Shown: positions 8,334-16,008 of the stretch, in pieces
Layout: each line of letters opens with the position of its first letter
Numbering within the stretch: position 1 is the stretch's first letter
NCBI RefSeq assembly: GCF_022557175.1
Contig: NZ_CP092915.1
Span: 5,766,001-5,830,000 of the forward strand
Direction: 5' to 3'
Origin: Mycolicibacterium sp. YH-1
GTDB taxonomy: Bacteria; Actinomycetota; Actinomycetes; Mycobacteriales; Mycobacteriaceae
DNA: 64,000 nucleotides
The notes under the pieces: generated by a model
What the model was told of the DNA's origin: nothing
Seen by the model: the letters and a program-made list of their open reading frames with translations, nothing else
Database searches by the model: none
Made by a program: the position numbers and the translations under genes

Positions 8334-9326
8334 TCAGCCGACGCGCACCACGGTGCGCCCCACGGTCTTGCCTGCCAGGACTTGCGATAGGGCAGCCGGA
8401 ACGTCGTCCAGCGTCGTCTCCTCGGTACCGATGGTGCTCAGGGTGTCCGAGTGCAGATCGGTGGCAAGCCGGTTCCAGATGTGCTGGCGCCTCGGCAGCG
8501 GGCATTGCACGGAGTCGATACCGAGCAGTGCCGCGCCGCGGAGAATGAAGGGGAAGACGGTGGTGGACAGGCTCGCGCCACCGGTGTTTCCACTGGCGGC
8601 CACCGCGCCGCCGTATCGCAGTGTGCTGAGCACGTAGGCCAGCGTGTCGCCACCGACGCAGTCCACTGCCCCCGCCCACTGTTCCTTCTGCAGCGGCTTG
8701 GCTGCGGCTGCGGTCTGGGAACGCTCGACCACCTCGTGCGCGCCGAGACCGAGCAGCCAGTCGCGTGCGGACGCGGTGCCCGTGGAGGCCACCACCTGGT
8801 ATCCGAGGTGCGCGAGCAGTGCGACCGCGGTACTGCCGACTCCGCCGCTGGCGCCCGTCACCAGCACCTGACCCTGGTCGTTGCGTAGGCCGTGCGCTTC
8901 GAGGGCATCGACGCTGAGGGCCGCGGTGAAGCCCGCCGTTCCAATGCTCATCGCCTCGCGGGCGGTCAACCCGTCGGGCAGGCGTACCACCCAATCCCGT
9001 GGCACCCGCGCGTACTCGCTGTATCCACCGTGGTGCGCCACACCGAGGTCATAGCCGTGCACCACCACCGGCGTCCCAGCGGTCAGATCAGTGTCCCCCG
9101 CGTCGACAACGGTGCCGGCCAGATCAATCCCGAGCACCAGTGGCGAGATGCGAGCCACCTTGCCATCCGGCTTGGACGCCAGCCCGTCCTTGAAGTTGAC
9201 ACTCGACCAGCTCACCTTGATCACGACGTCACCGTGACCAAGCTGATCGATGCTCAACTCTCTGACGCTTCCGCCAGTCTCACCTTCGACTACATACGCA
9301 CGGAAGCTCTCCGGAATCGCGTTCAT
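8334..9326 (-). CDS. AcuI/YhdH-type NADPH quinone oxidoreductase (acryloyl-CoA reductase-like)
   Basis: A 330-residue zinc-free medium-chain reductase. SSVNFKDGLASK (residues 41-52), GIDLAGTV (66-73) and the NADPH motif GASGGVG (158-164) match the YhdH/YhfP/AcuI group; its characterised member AcuI reduces acryloyl-CoA to propionyl-CoA. No zinc-binding cysteine cluster is present. I chose the ATG at 9326 (MNAIPESF) because GAGAAGGG lies about 6 nt before it; the ATG at 9350 has its AGGAG directly abutting. It diverges from an acyl-CoA ligase and a 3-aminoacyl-CoA ammonia-lyase. Acryloyl-CoA is the predicted product of those two enzymes acting on beta-alanine, which makes the AcuI function attractive but unproven. 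Confidence 0.75.
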   Translation of the reverse strand: MNAIPESFRAYVVEGETGGSVRELSIDQLGHGDVVIKVSWSSVNFKDGLASKPDGKVARISPLVLGIDLAGTVVDAGDTDLTAGTPVVVHGYDLGVAHHGGYSEYARVPRDWVVRLPDGLTAREAMSIGTAGFTAALSVDALEAHGLRNDQGQVLVTGASGGVGSTAVALLAHLGYQVVASTGTASARDWLLGLGAHEVVERSQTAAAAKPLQKEQWAGAVDCVGGDTLAYVLSTLRYGGAVAASGNTGGASLSTTVFPFILRGAALLGIDSVQCPLPRRQHIWNRLATDLHSDTLSTIGTEETTLDDVPAALSQVLAGKTVGRTVVRVG

Positions 9327-9391
9327 GACAACCCTTCTCGTCTCGGACATTCTCCTGAAGCTTGCTGGGCGAGGTCAGGTGTGACCATGGG

Positions 9392-9401
9392 CACAGTGTC
9401 C
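9392..9401. promoter_or_regulatory. Candidate operator CACAGTGTCC in the reductase/ligase divergent region
   Basis: Part of GGGCACAGTGTCC, a near-palindrome centred between the divergent starts at 9326 and 9471, 66-70 bp from each. The same 10-mer in the other orientation (GGACACTGTG) occurs at 15223-15232, about 60 bp before the aldehyde dehydrogenase start. A shared regulator, perhaps the PucR protein encoded at 11996-13618, is an inference. Confidence 0.35.
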
Positions 9402-9470
9402 ACTCTTGCCGTTCGGTGTTGACACGTTGACGCTGTACTCCCGTCGACAGCCGCGGCAATCATTGTCGGC

Positions 9471-11537
9471 ATGTCGCTTTCATCGATCTTGCGTCCGCGG
9501 TCGATCGCGGTCGTCGGAGCGTCGCCGCGCTCGTTCGTCGGTCAGATCGCCATCCGCAATTGCAGGCAGACCGCCTTCACAGGTGCGTTGTACGCTGTCA
9601 ATCCAAAGCCCAGCGTCATTGACGGAATGAACACGGTCGCCAGTTTGTCTGCGCTGCCAGAGGTTCCAGACGTAGTACTGGTCCAGGTTGCGACCGAACG
9701 CGTCAGTGCGGTGGTGGAGGAGGGCCTGCGCATCGGCGTCGGCGGTTTCATCATCCCCGGTGGGGGGCACACCGACTCAGGGGCGGACGCCACGGCACTG
9801 TCGTCTCACCTGTCGCAGCTCCGCAAGCGGCACGACTTCGAGGTCATCGGGCCCAACTGCATGGGCGTGTTGGATCTAGTGACCGGCGCTGCGCCCTATA
9901 TCGGCACTGTGCCGGCTGAGGTCCGCCGCGGTTCGGTCGGCGCGGTCGCCCAGAGCGGCGCGATAATCGAGGCCGTCATCAATTCCGGTGGAAGGGTGCC
10001 ACTTTCGACGGCAGTATCCTCGGGTAGCGAGGTGACCACGTCACTCGGCCAGATTCTGGACTTCTTCGCCGTGGACACCGAGACCACTGCCGTATTGGCC
10101 TTCGTCGAGACGGTGACCGACGCCGACGCAACGCTGTCCGCAGCGCGCCGGCTCGCCGCCGCCGGCAAGCGACTGGCGGTGTGCATCGTGGGCCGTTCAC
10201 CGACGGCATGCGAGGGCATCGCGGCGCACTCAGGCAAGTTGGCGTCCGGCGCGCGTGTGACCGCGGCGGCGTTTCAGCAGGCCGGGGCCATCATCGCCGG
10301 GGATCTCGACGAGCTGCTCGCCATCGGCGAGCTGTTCGGCGCCGAGCGGCCCCTGCCACGCGGGCGCCGAGTCCACGTCATCACCAATTCCGGCGGCGAG
10401 GGCAACTTGATCGCCGACATCGCTCACGATGTCGGCCTGGAGTTGCCTGCGATGAGCGAGGCCGGATCGGCGGCCCTGAACCGGCAATGGCCGCGTTTCC
10501 AGGTCCGAAATCCACTGGATCCGTGGGGAACCGACGACTACACCAAGATCTATCCGGCGGCACTCGCCCAAACGGTCCAGGAATCTGGTGACACGTTGAT
10601 GGTCGCCATCGACACCCAACGGACATCTGGCGACCACGAGAAGCAACTCGCGCTCGACCTGGCCCGGTATCTGGTGGATGCGGTGACCGGATCCACCAGA
10701 TTCCCGGTCATGGTGAGCCCGACAAGCCAGGATCCCGATCCGCGACTGACGGACTTCTGCAGGTCACACCGCGTCCCGCTGCTCCGGGGCGTCCGCACTG
10801 CGCTGTCGGCATTGGCCAACGTATCCGCCGTGACGCCCGCACACGGTCTCGTCGCGACCCGAAGTACCGTGCCACGACTCGCCGACCTTCACGGCGAGGA
10901 CGCCATCCTCTCTGCGCTGGCGTCTCTCGGTGTGGCGACACCGCGCTGTCTTCGGGCCCGAAGTGCCACTGAGGCGGCTGACGCGGCGCGCGACATCGCC
11001 GCACCGGTGGTGCTGAAGGGTAGCGCGGCCGGCGTGCTGCACAAGACCGAACTCGGGCTCGTTCGCACCAACCTCGTCGAACCGGAAACCGTTCGCGCAG
11101 AGGCACAACGAATGCTCGACTGGGCCGCGAGCGCCAGCGTCGACCTCGAACTGCTGGTCGCCGAGATGGTGCGCGGCGAACTAGAGGTCATCGTCGGCTA
11201 CAAACGCGACGCAGTGTTCGGCCCGACCACCCTGATCGGTCTGGGTGGGGTGTGGGCCGAGTTCTTCGACGACGTGGCGCTGCATGTCGGGCCTCTCGAC
11301 AGGGCCGCCGCTGCGGAACTGATCGGTCGATCCCGGGTATCCGACATGATCAGTCGATCTCGCAGTGGGGCGCTGCACCTGGAAGGCGTCGTGAGCGCAC
11401 TGTGCGCGGTCTCAGCGCTTGGCGCCGGCAACCCGGACGTACTGAGCATTGACATCAACCCCCTCATCGTTGGCGTCAGTCACGCCACCGCGGTCGACGC
11501 GGCAGTGGAGCGCGCGTGCGCACTCCAAACCGCGTGA
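9471..11537 (+). CDS. ADP-forming acyl-CoA ligase (acetyl-CoA synthetase family, fused alpha-beta)
   Basis: A 688-residue single-chain NDP-forming acid-CoA ligase. Domains in order: CoA-binding Rossmann domain at the N-terminus (IAVVGASPRS near residues 11-20); succinyl-CoA-ligase-like flavodoxin domains containing AAHSGKLAS, where H253 is the probable phosphohistidine (family pattern SHTGSLAG); and a C-terminal ATP-grasp domain from about 480, with VVLKGSAAGVLHKTELGLV. It makes an acyl-CoA from a free acid with ATP to ADP plus phosphate. It is followed 47 bp later by a 3-aminoacyl-CoA ammonia-lyase homologue, so the acid may be a beta-amino acid. Annotators often label such proteins simply acetate-CoA ligase; substrate is unproven. 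Confidence 0.82.
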   Translation: MSLSSILRPRSIAVVGASPRSFVGQIAIRNCRQTAFTGALYAVNPKPSVIDGMNTVASLSALPEVPDVVLVQVATERVSAVVEEGLRIGVGGFIIPGGGHTDSGADATALSSHLSQLRKRHDFEVIGPNCMGVLDLVTGAAPYIGTVPAEVRRGSVGAVAQSGAIIEAVINSGGRVPLSTAVSSGSEVTTSLGQILDFFAVDTETTAVLAFVETVTDADATLSAARRLAAAGKRLAVCIVGRSPTACEGIAAHSGKLASGARVTAAAFQQAGAIIAGDLDELLAIGELFGAERPLPRGRRVHVITNSGGEGNLIADIAHDVGLELPAMSEAGSAALNRQWPRFQVRNPLDPWGTDDYTKIYPAALAQTVQESGDTLMVAIDTQRTSGDHEKQLALDLARYLVDAVTGSTRFPVMVSPTSQDPDPRLTDFCRSHRVPLLRGVRTALSALANVSAVTPAHGLVATRSTVPRLADLHGEDAILSALASLGVATPRCLRARSATEAADAARDIAAPVVLKGSAAGVLHKTELGLVRTNLVEPETVRAEAQRMLDWAASASVDLELLVAEMVRGELEVIVGYKRDAVFGPTTLIGLGGVWAEFFDDVALHVGPLDRAAAAELIGRSRVSDMISRSRSGALHLEGVVSALCAVSALGAGNPDVLSIDINPLIVGVSHATAVDAAVERACALQTA

Positions 11538-11584
11538 CCAATCCATCAACACCAAGCACAACACCAAACACCAAAGGAGAGAAC

Positions 11585-11992
11585 ATGTCAGAGAACATCA
11601 CGGCCACCTTGCGGGTTCGTATCGGCCAGGAGGAGGCGCACTATGGCGGCAACCTGGTAGAGGGCGCCCGGATCCTCAAGTTGTTCGGTGACATCATCAC
11701 CGAGATCGCCATCCAGACCGACGGCTCAGAGGGGTTGTTCGTGGGGTACTCGACGATCGAGTTCCTCGCGCCGGTCTACGCCGGTGACTTCATCGAGGCC
11801 ACCGGAACAGTGGTCCGCATGGGCAAGACCAGCCGCACCGTGGAGTTCGAGGCCCGCAAGGTGATCGCCTCGCGCTACGACACCGCACCCGACGCCGCCG
11901 ACATTCTCGACGAACCGATCGTCGTGGTTCGGGCAACCGGCACCACCGTCGTCCCCGTCGAGAACTCCCGCGGGTCGACGGTCAGAGCCTGA
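11585..11992 (+). CDS. 3-aminobutyryl-CoA / beta-alanyl-CoA ammonia-lyase family protein (Kal/Acl hotdog)
   Basis: A 135-residue hotdog-fold protein. AHYGGNLVEGARILKLFGD (residues 18-36), the DGSEGLF segment and EFLAPVYAGDFIEATG match my memory of Kal, the 3-aminobutyryl-CoA ammonia-lyase of clostridial lysine fermentation, and more loosely of Acl, the beta-alanyl-CoA ammonia-lyase of Clostridium propionicum. Both remove ammonia from a 3-aminoacyl-CoA to give a 2-enoyl-CoA. AAAGGAGAG lies just before the ATG at 11585, which fixes the start. The other lysine-fermentation genes (kamA, kamDE, kdd, kce) are not seen here. With the ligase upstream and the AcuI-like reductase divergent, activation, deamination and reduction of a beta-amino acid is the best reading. 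Confidence 0.8.
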   Translation: MSENITATLRVRIGQEEAHYGGNLVEGARILKLFGDIITEIAIQTDGSEGLFVGYSTIEFLAPVYAGDFIEATGTVVRMGKTSRTVEFEARKVIASRYDTAPDAADILDEPIVVVRATGTTVVPVENSRGSTVRA

Positions 11993-11995
11993 CCG

Positions 11996-13618
11996 CTATG
12001 CGCAGCCGTCGAGGCCCATCAGCGCCGCGTGCAATGACGTGCACACCTCGGCCGATTCGAGATCAACCGCCAGGATGCGCTCGATCGTGGCCAACCGCTG
12101 ATAGAACGACTGCCGAGATACATGTGCAGCGCTTGCCGCCCCGGACTTGTTGCCGCGGTGCTCAAGATAGATGCGGAGAGCGCCGACGAGATCTGTGTCG
12201 TTGCGGCTGTCGAAGTCCAGGAGGGGTCCGAGCATGCGTTCGACGAACGCCTGCAGCCGCGGATCATCTGCGAGAGTGTAGAGAAGCCCGCGCAGTTGCA
12301 CATCGGGCATCTCAAAGTACCCGCGGCGGACATTCAGAGCACGCGCCGCGGCCAGGACGTGTCGAGCCTCGGCGAACGAGCGCGGTAGGTCCTGCAGCGA
12401 CAGGACCGGTGAGCCGACCCCGATAAGCACCGCCTCCGCGGAGGGCTTCTGTAGCGCTTCGGCCAGCACGGTCAGCACGGCGTCCTTGTCGGCAGTGGCG
12501 TCAAGCGTGACAAGGACGTCGACGACGCCGTCTGAGGCCGTGGACGCCAGGTTCGGCACACCGGAGGTCCGGATCATCGCGGCGATCCGGTCCGCGTCTC
12601 TACTTGAGCGGTATGGCCTACCTCCTCGGCGACCACGGTCGTCTTGGCGTTGCACTGCCACACCGAGCAACGTGCGCCGCGCCGTCGGGACGCCGAGTGC
12701 CGCTGTGCGAACATGCATTTCGCGTTCGTTGGGATACCGCCGTTCAACGATGTCCGACAGTAGCGACGCGTGTGCGCGGCCTTCGAGGACGGCGCCGTCA
12801 CGGGCCAGCAGTCGGCTCAGAGTCAACGCGGTGGCTGCGCGCTCGGCGATCATCAGCTGCTCATTCGTCAGCGAGTCGCGCGCGACGACGATCAGCCGGC
12901 CGAACAGCTCGCCGCGCGCCTCGACCGAGGTGACTGCCCACCCCTCCGGCTCGGCGAAACCGCTGCGCTGCCGGACCCGCACGGCGCGTGACCGATTGGC
13001 CCAGTTCGTCAACAGATCGGCCAGCGGGACGTCGAGGGCGTCATAAGCCAGCACGCGGTACATCAGATCCTCGAACACCACTGGCGCATCGACCATCTTG
13101 GCGGTCTCACGGACGATCTCCTCGGCGCCTGCACCATCGATGCTGAGCGCCGTGAAGACCTCGTGCGCACGCTGCAACGTAGTCAGCGCACTGAACTGCT
13201 TCTGCACGATGTCCGCGTGGACAGCCTCGGTGAGTTCAACGAACGGCAGCTGACGGCGCAGCTGAACCAGGGGCAAGCCAGCCCGGTCACACGCCCGGAT
13301 CATCGCCTCGGGCACTTCGGTGAAGCGTCGCCCGGTCTCGATCAGCAGGCCGCTGGCATCAGCGTCGACCAGCGCGTCGACGTACGCCCGCAGACGAGAC
13401 GCGTCGTCCGGCAGGCCAATACCGGTGGTGAGGATCAGCTCGCCGCCACGCAGGAGAGTGGTGATGTCCTCCAACTCCAGCACATGCAGCCACCGCACCA
13501 GACGGTCGAGTCGATCACGACCCGCGAGCACCAGTGGGCGCCCGGACTGCAGCGCAGGCATGGCGAGCACATTGGCGACCGTGGGCAACGGCCCACCTAT
13601 GGCTGCCAACGGCGTCAT
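11996..13618 (-). CDS. PucR-family transcriptional regulator (first of two)
   Basis: A 540-residue PucR/CdaR-type regulator. The N-terminal PucR sensing domain includes VANVLAMPALQSGRPLVLAG and LLRGGELILTTG (about residues 15-65). A GGDEF-like central region follows. The C-terminal helix-turn-helix (about 485-530) contains GNKSGAASAAHVSRQSFYQRL. Such proteins usually activate catabolism of purines, amino acids or amines in response to the nutrient. It ends 3 bp from the convergent ammonia-lyase gene and lies downstream of, and in the same direction as, the aldehyde dehydrogenase (46 bp gap). Control of these flanking genes is likely. It is a paralogue of the regulator at 23115-24842. Confidence 0.85.
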   Translation of the reverse strand: MTPLAAIGGPLPTVANVLAMPALQSGRPLVLAGRDRLDRLVRWLHVLELEDITTLLRGGELILTTGIGLPDDASRLRAYVDALVDADASGLLIETGRRFTEVPEAMIRACDRAGLPLVQLRRQLPFVELTEAVHADIVQKQFSALTTLQRAHEVFTALSIDGAGAEEIVRETAKMVDAPVVFEDLMYRVLAYDALDVPLADLLTNWANRSRAVRVRQRSGFAEPEGWAVTSVEARGELFGRLIVVARDSLTNEQLMIAERAATALTLSRLLARDGAVLEGRAHASLLSDIVERRYPNEREMHVRTAALGVPTARRTLLGVAVQRQDDRGRRGGRPYRSSRDADRIAAMIRTSGVPNLASTASDGVVDVLVTLDATADKDAVLTVLAEALQKPSAEAVLIGVGSPVLSLQDLPRSFAEARHVLAAARALNVRRGYFEMPDVQLRGLLYTLADDPRLQAFVERMLGPLLDFDSRNDTDLVGALRIYLEHRGNKSGAASAAHVSRQSFYQRLATIERILAVDLESAEVCTSLHAALMGLDGCA

Positions 13619-13664
13619 GGGTTATGCGGTGCGGGCACGACGCGCTCGCTGGGACCTCCCAGTG

Positions 13665-15164
13665 CTAGCCGCGGAAGATGGTGGAGTGCCATGGCTTTCG
13701 GGCCTCGCCGGTGATCTCGGACATCACGTGTTTGACATTGGTGTACTCATCGAAGGAGTACTTGGACATGTCCTTGCCGTAGCCGGACTGCTTGTACCCG
13801 CCGTGGGGCATCTCCGACGCCATCGGGATGTGGTCGTTGATCCACACGCAACCGGCCTGGATCTCACGAGACGCACGCTGCGCGCGAAGGATGTTCGACG
13901 TCCACGCCGAGGCAGCCAACCCGAAGGGTGTGTCGTTGGCCAGGTTGATGGCCTCATCGTCACTGTCGAAGGGATGGACCACCAGCACCGGGCCGAAGAT
14001 CTCGGACTGCATGATCTCACTGTCCTGGCTGGCATCGGCGATCAGTGTCGGCTCGTAGTACGCCCCGCCCTTGAGGGCACCACCGGGCGCCGAGCCGCCG
14101 GTGACAACCTTGGCACCGGCGCCACGCGCACGCTCGACGATCGCCGACACGCTCTCCTGCTGGCGCCGCGAGATCAGCGGACCCAGATCGGTCTCCGGGT
14201 CGGCCGGATCACCCAGACGCACGGTCTCCATCAGTCTGGCCACACCGTCGAGGAAGTCGGCGTAGTACGCGCGGTGCACGTAGGCGCGAGTGGCTGCCGT
14301 GCAGTCCTGCCCGGTGTTGATCAGCGAACCCGCGACCGCACCCCGAATCGCGGCTTCGAGGTCGGCATCGTCGAACACGACAAACGGCGCCTTGCCGCCC
14401 AGTTCGAGGTGCACGCGTTTGACGGTCTCGGCGGCGGCCGTGGCGATGCCCTTGCCCACGCTCGTCGACCCCGTGAACGACACCATCCGCGGCACCCGAT
14501 GACGCATCATCGCCGCACCGACCGAACGCCCCGGCCCGTTGAGGACGTTGATGACGCCAGCGGGGACGCCCGCCTCGACCGCGGCCTGGGCCAGCATCAG
14601 CGACGTCAGCGGCGTGACCTCGGCGGGCTTGAGGACGATCGTGTTGCCTGCGGCGATCGCGGGCAGGATCTTCCAGCCAGCCATCTGCAGCGGGTAGTTC
14701 CACGGCGCGATCGAGGCGATCACACCCAGAGGCTCTCGCCTGATCGACGACGTGTGCTGACCGGAGTACTCAGCACTCGCCGCGCCATCAAGATGGCGTG
14801 CCGAGCCGGCGAAGAAGTCGGCGTTGTCGATCGTGCCGGGCACGTCGAACTCACGCGACAACCGGATCGGCTTACCCGCTTGCGCGGTCTCCGCCTGCGC
14901 CAGTTCCTCCGCGATGACCCGCATCCTGGCCGCAAGTGCATGAATGACGGTGGCCCGATCACCGGGGGTCGCGCGCGACCAGTCACCAAAGGCATCCTGG
15001 GCGGCCGTCATCGCGGCGTCGACATCGTCTGACGATGCCGCCGGGAACCTCACCAATACCTGATCGTTGGCGGGATTGACCACCGTCGTGAAGGTGTCCC
15101 CGCGGCCCTCGCGATACCGGCCCGCGATGAATTGGCCACCCTCAATATTCCCGTACACCGTCAT
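13665..15164 (-). CDS. Aldehyde dehydrogenase, gamma-aminobutyraldehyde / betaine-aldehyde type
   Basis: A 499-residue NAD-dependent aldehyde dehydrogenase. Motifs: PWNYPL with N156, K179 in LKPAEVTP, FTGSTSVGK (230-238), catalytic E254 in LELGGK and nucleophile C288 in GQDCTA. Overall pattern resembles aminoaldehyde dehydrogenases (PatD/BetB), which oxidise 4-aminobutanal or 3-aminopropanal. The GQDC motif with Asp and the C-terminal GGYKQSGYGKD favour that group. An amine oxidase and polyamine importer elsewhere in the window could supply such aldehydes, and the adjacent CoA-dependent genes could use the resulting amino acid. The substrate remains an inference. Confidence 0.8.
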   Translation of the reverse strand: MTVYGNIEGGQFIAGRYREGRGDTFTTVVNPANDQVLVRFPAASSDDVDAAMTAAQDAFGDWSRATPGDRATVIHALAARMRVIAEELAQAETAQAGKPIRLSREFDVPGTIDNADFFAGSARHLDGAASAEYSGQHTSSIRREPLGVIASIAPWNYPLQMAGWKILPAIAAGNTIVLKPAEVTPLTSLMLAQAAVEAGVPAGVINVLNGPGRSVGAAMMRHRVPRMVSFTGSTSVGKGIATAAAETVKRVHLELGGKAPFVVFDDADLEAAIRGAVAGSLINTGQDCTAATRAYVHRAYYADFLDGVARLMETVRLGDPADPETDLGPLISRRQQESVSAIVERARGAGAKVVTGGSAPGGALKGGAYYEPTLIADASQDSEIMQSEIFGPVLVVHPFDSDDEAINLANDTPFGLAASAWTSNILRAQRASREIQAGCVWINDHIPMASEMPHGGYKQSGYGKDMSKYSFDEYTNVKHVMSEITGEARKPWHSTIFRG

Positions 15165-15222
15165 GCCTGCCTTCCGTTTCCGTCACCGCTTAGCCTCGGC
15201 CATCGAACCCTCGACGACAAAG

Positions 15223-15232
15223 GGACACTGTG
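15223..15232. promoter_or_regulatory. Candidate operator GGACACTGTG upstream of the aldehyde dehydrogenase
   Basis: Exact 10-mer match (inverted) to the site at 9392-9401, 59-68 bp before the aldehyde dehydrogenase ATG. It lies inside the larger palindrome-like ACACAGTGT on the minus strand. Equal spacing from three start codons suggests one regulator; not proven. Confidence 0.35.
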
Positions 15233-15276
15233 TAGCTTTTTGGCCCCGCCTCTTGACACATTGCTTGGGGGGCGTC

Positions 15277-16008
15277 CTACTGCCCGGCACGTTCCCAATA
15301 GATATGGCCGACCGCGCCAACCACCGCGGTCGCGGCAGCCGACAGGTACACCGGCACACTGATGTGCAGCTTCATCAGCAGCGCACCTGCGACGGCGCCG
15401 CCCAGAATCGCCAAGACAGCCCACAGGCGTCGGTGGGTGAACGGTTTGCGACCCCGCTGATGAAGCGTCTCGCTCGCATACGCGGTGATCGTCGACGTCA
15501 CGACGACGGTGGTCATGTCGGTCACCGACAGGAAGCGTGCGTTGGCGGCCTGCGCGCCCATCACCGCAGCGATCGTCGCAGCGATCGCAATGCCGACGGC
15601 AGATCCGCCCCGGATGTCGACGACCGCGAGAGCGGTCGCAGTCGCGGCAAGAAGTGCGGCGCTGGCCGCAAAGGCCGCCGTCACAGTTGTGTTCCAGCCT
15701 CGCTGCCGACCGCGCAACAGCCGGCCGATGATCGCCGCGCCCACCACATACGCGCCGAGCGCGACCAGAGGGCCCGCCACCGGCAGACTGTCCTCCGCGG
15801 CGACACCCATCCCGAGGATGACGATGTTGCCCGTCATGTTGCCAGTGAAGATTCGGTCAAGACCGAGATACCCGACAGCGTCCAGGGCGCCCGTGACGAA
15901 CGTGAGCACCATCATCAGCCAGAGCCGCAGGTGGCCGCCAACCAACGGTCTTACTGCTGCGGCACGGCCCCGGACAGCGTTTGGCGATTGCACTGTGCGC
16001 CTATTCAT
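15277..16008 (-). CDS. DUF1275 (YoaK-type) membrane protein
   Basis: A 243-residue integral membrane protein of unknown function. Six or so hydrophobic segments are visible, and the family motif region around DAVGYLGLDRIFTGNMTGN (about residues 44-62) is well conserved. I chose the ATG at 16008, which overlaps the end of the gamma-glutamyltransferase gene by 8 bp, so the two are probably co-translated. A role in transport has been proposed for the family but is not established. Its operon partner hints at amino compound or peptide metabolism. Confidence 0.75.
   Translation of the reverse strand: MNRRTVQSPNAVRGRAAAVRPLVGGHLRLWLMMVLTFVTGALDAVGYLGLDRIFTGNMTGNIVILGMGVAAEDSLPVAGPLVALGAYVVGAAIIGRLLRGRQRGWNTTVTAAFAASAALLAATATALAVVDIRGGSAVGIAIAATIAAVMGAQAANARFLSVTDMTTVVVTSTITAYASETLHQRGRKPFTHRRLWAVLAILGGAVAGALLMKLHISVPVYLSAAATAVVGAVGHIYWERAGQ

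Noticed and set aside
11585..11992. A full lysine-fermentation pathway built on the Kal homologue
   Set aside because: No lysine 2,3-aminomutase, diaminohexanoate dehydrogenase or cleavage enzyme is seen in the window.
13320..15032. A 570-codon plus-strand open frame opposite pucR and the aldehyde dehydrogenase
   Set aside because: No family resemblance, and both opposite genes carry catalytic or DNA-binding motifs.
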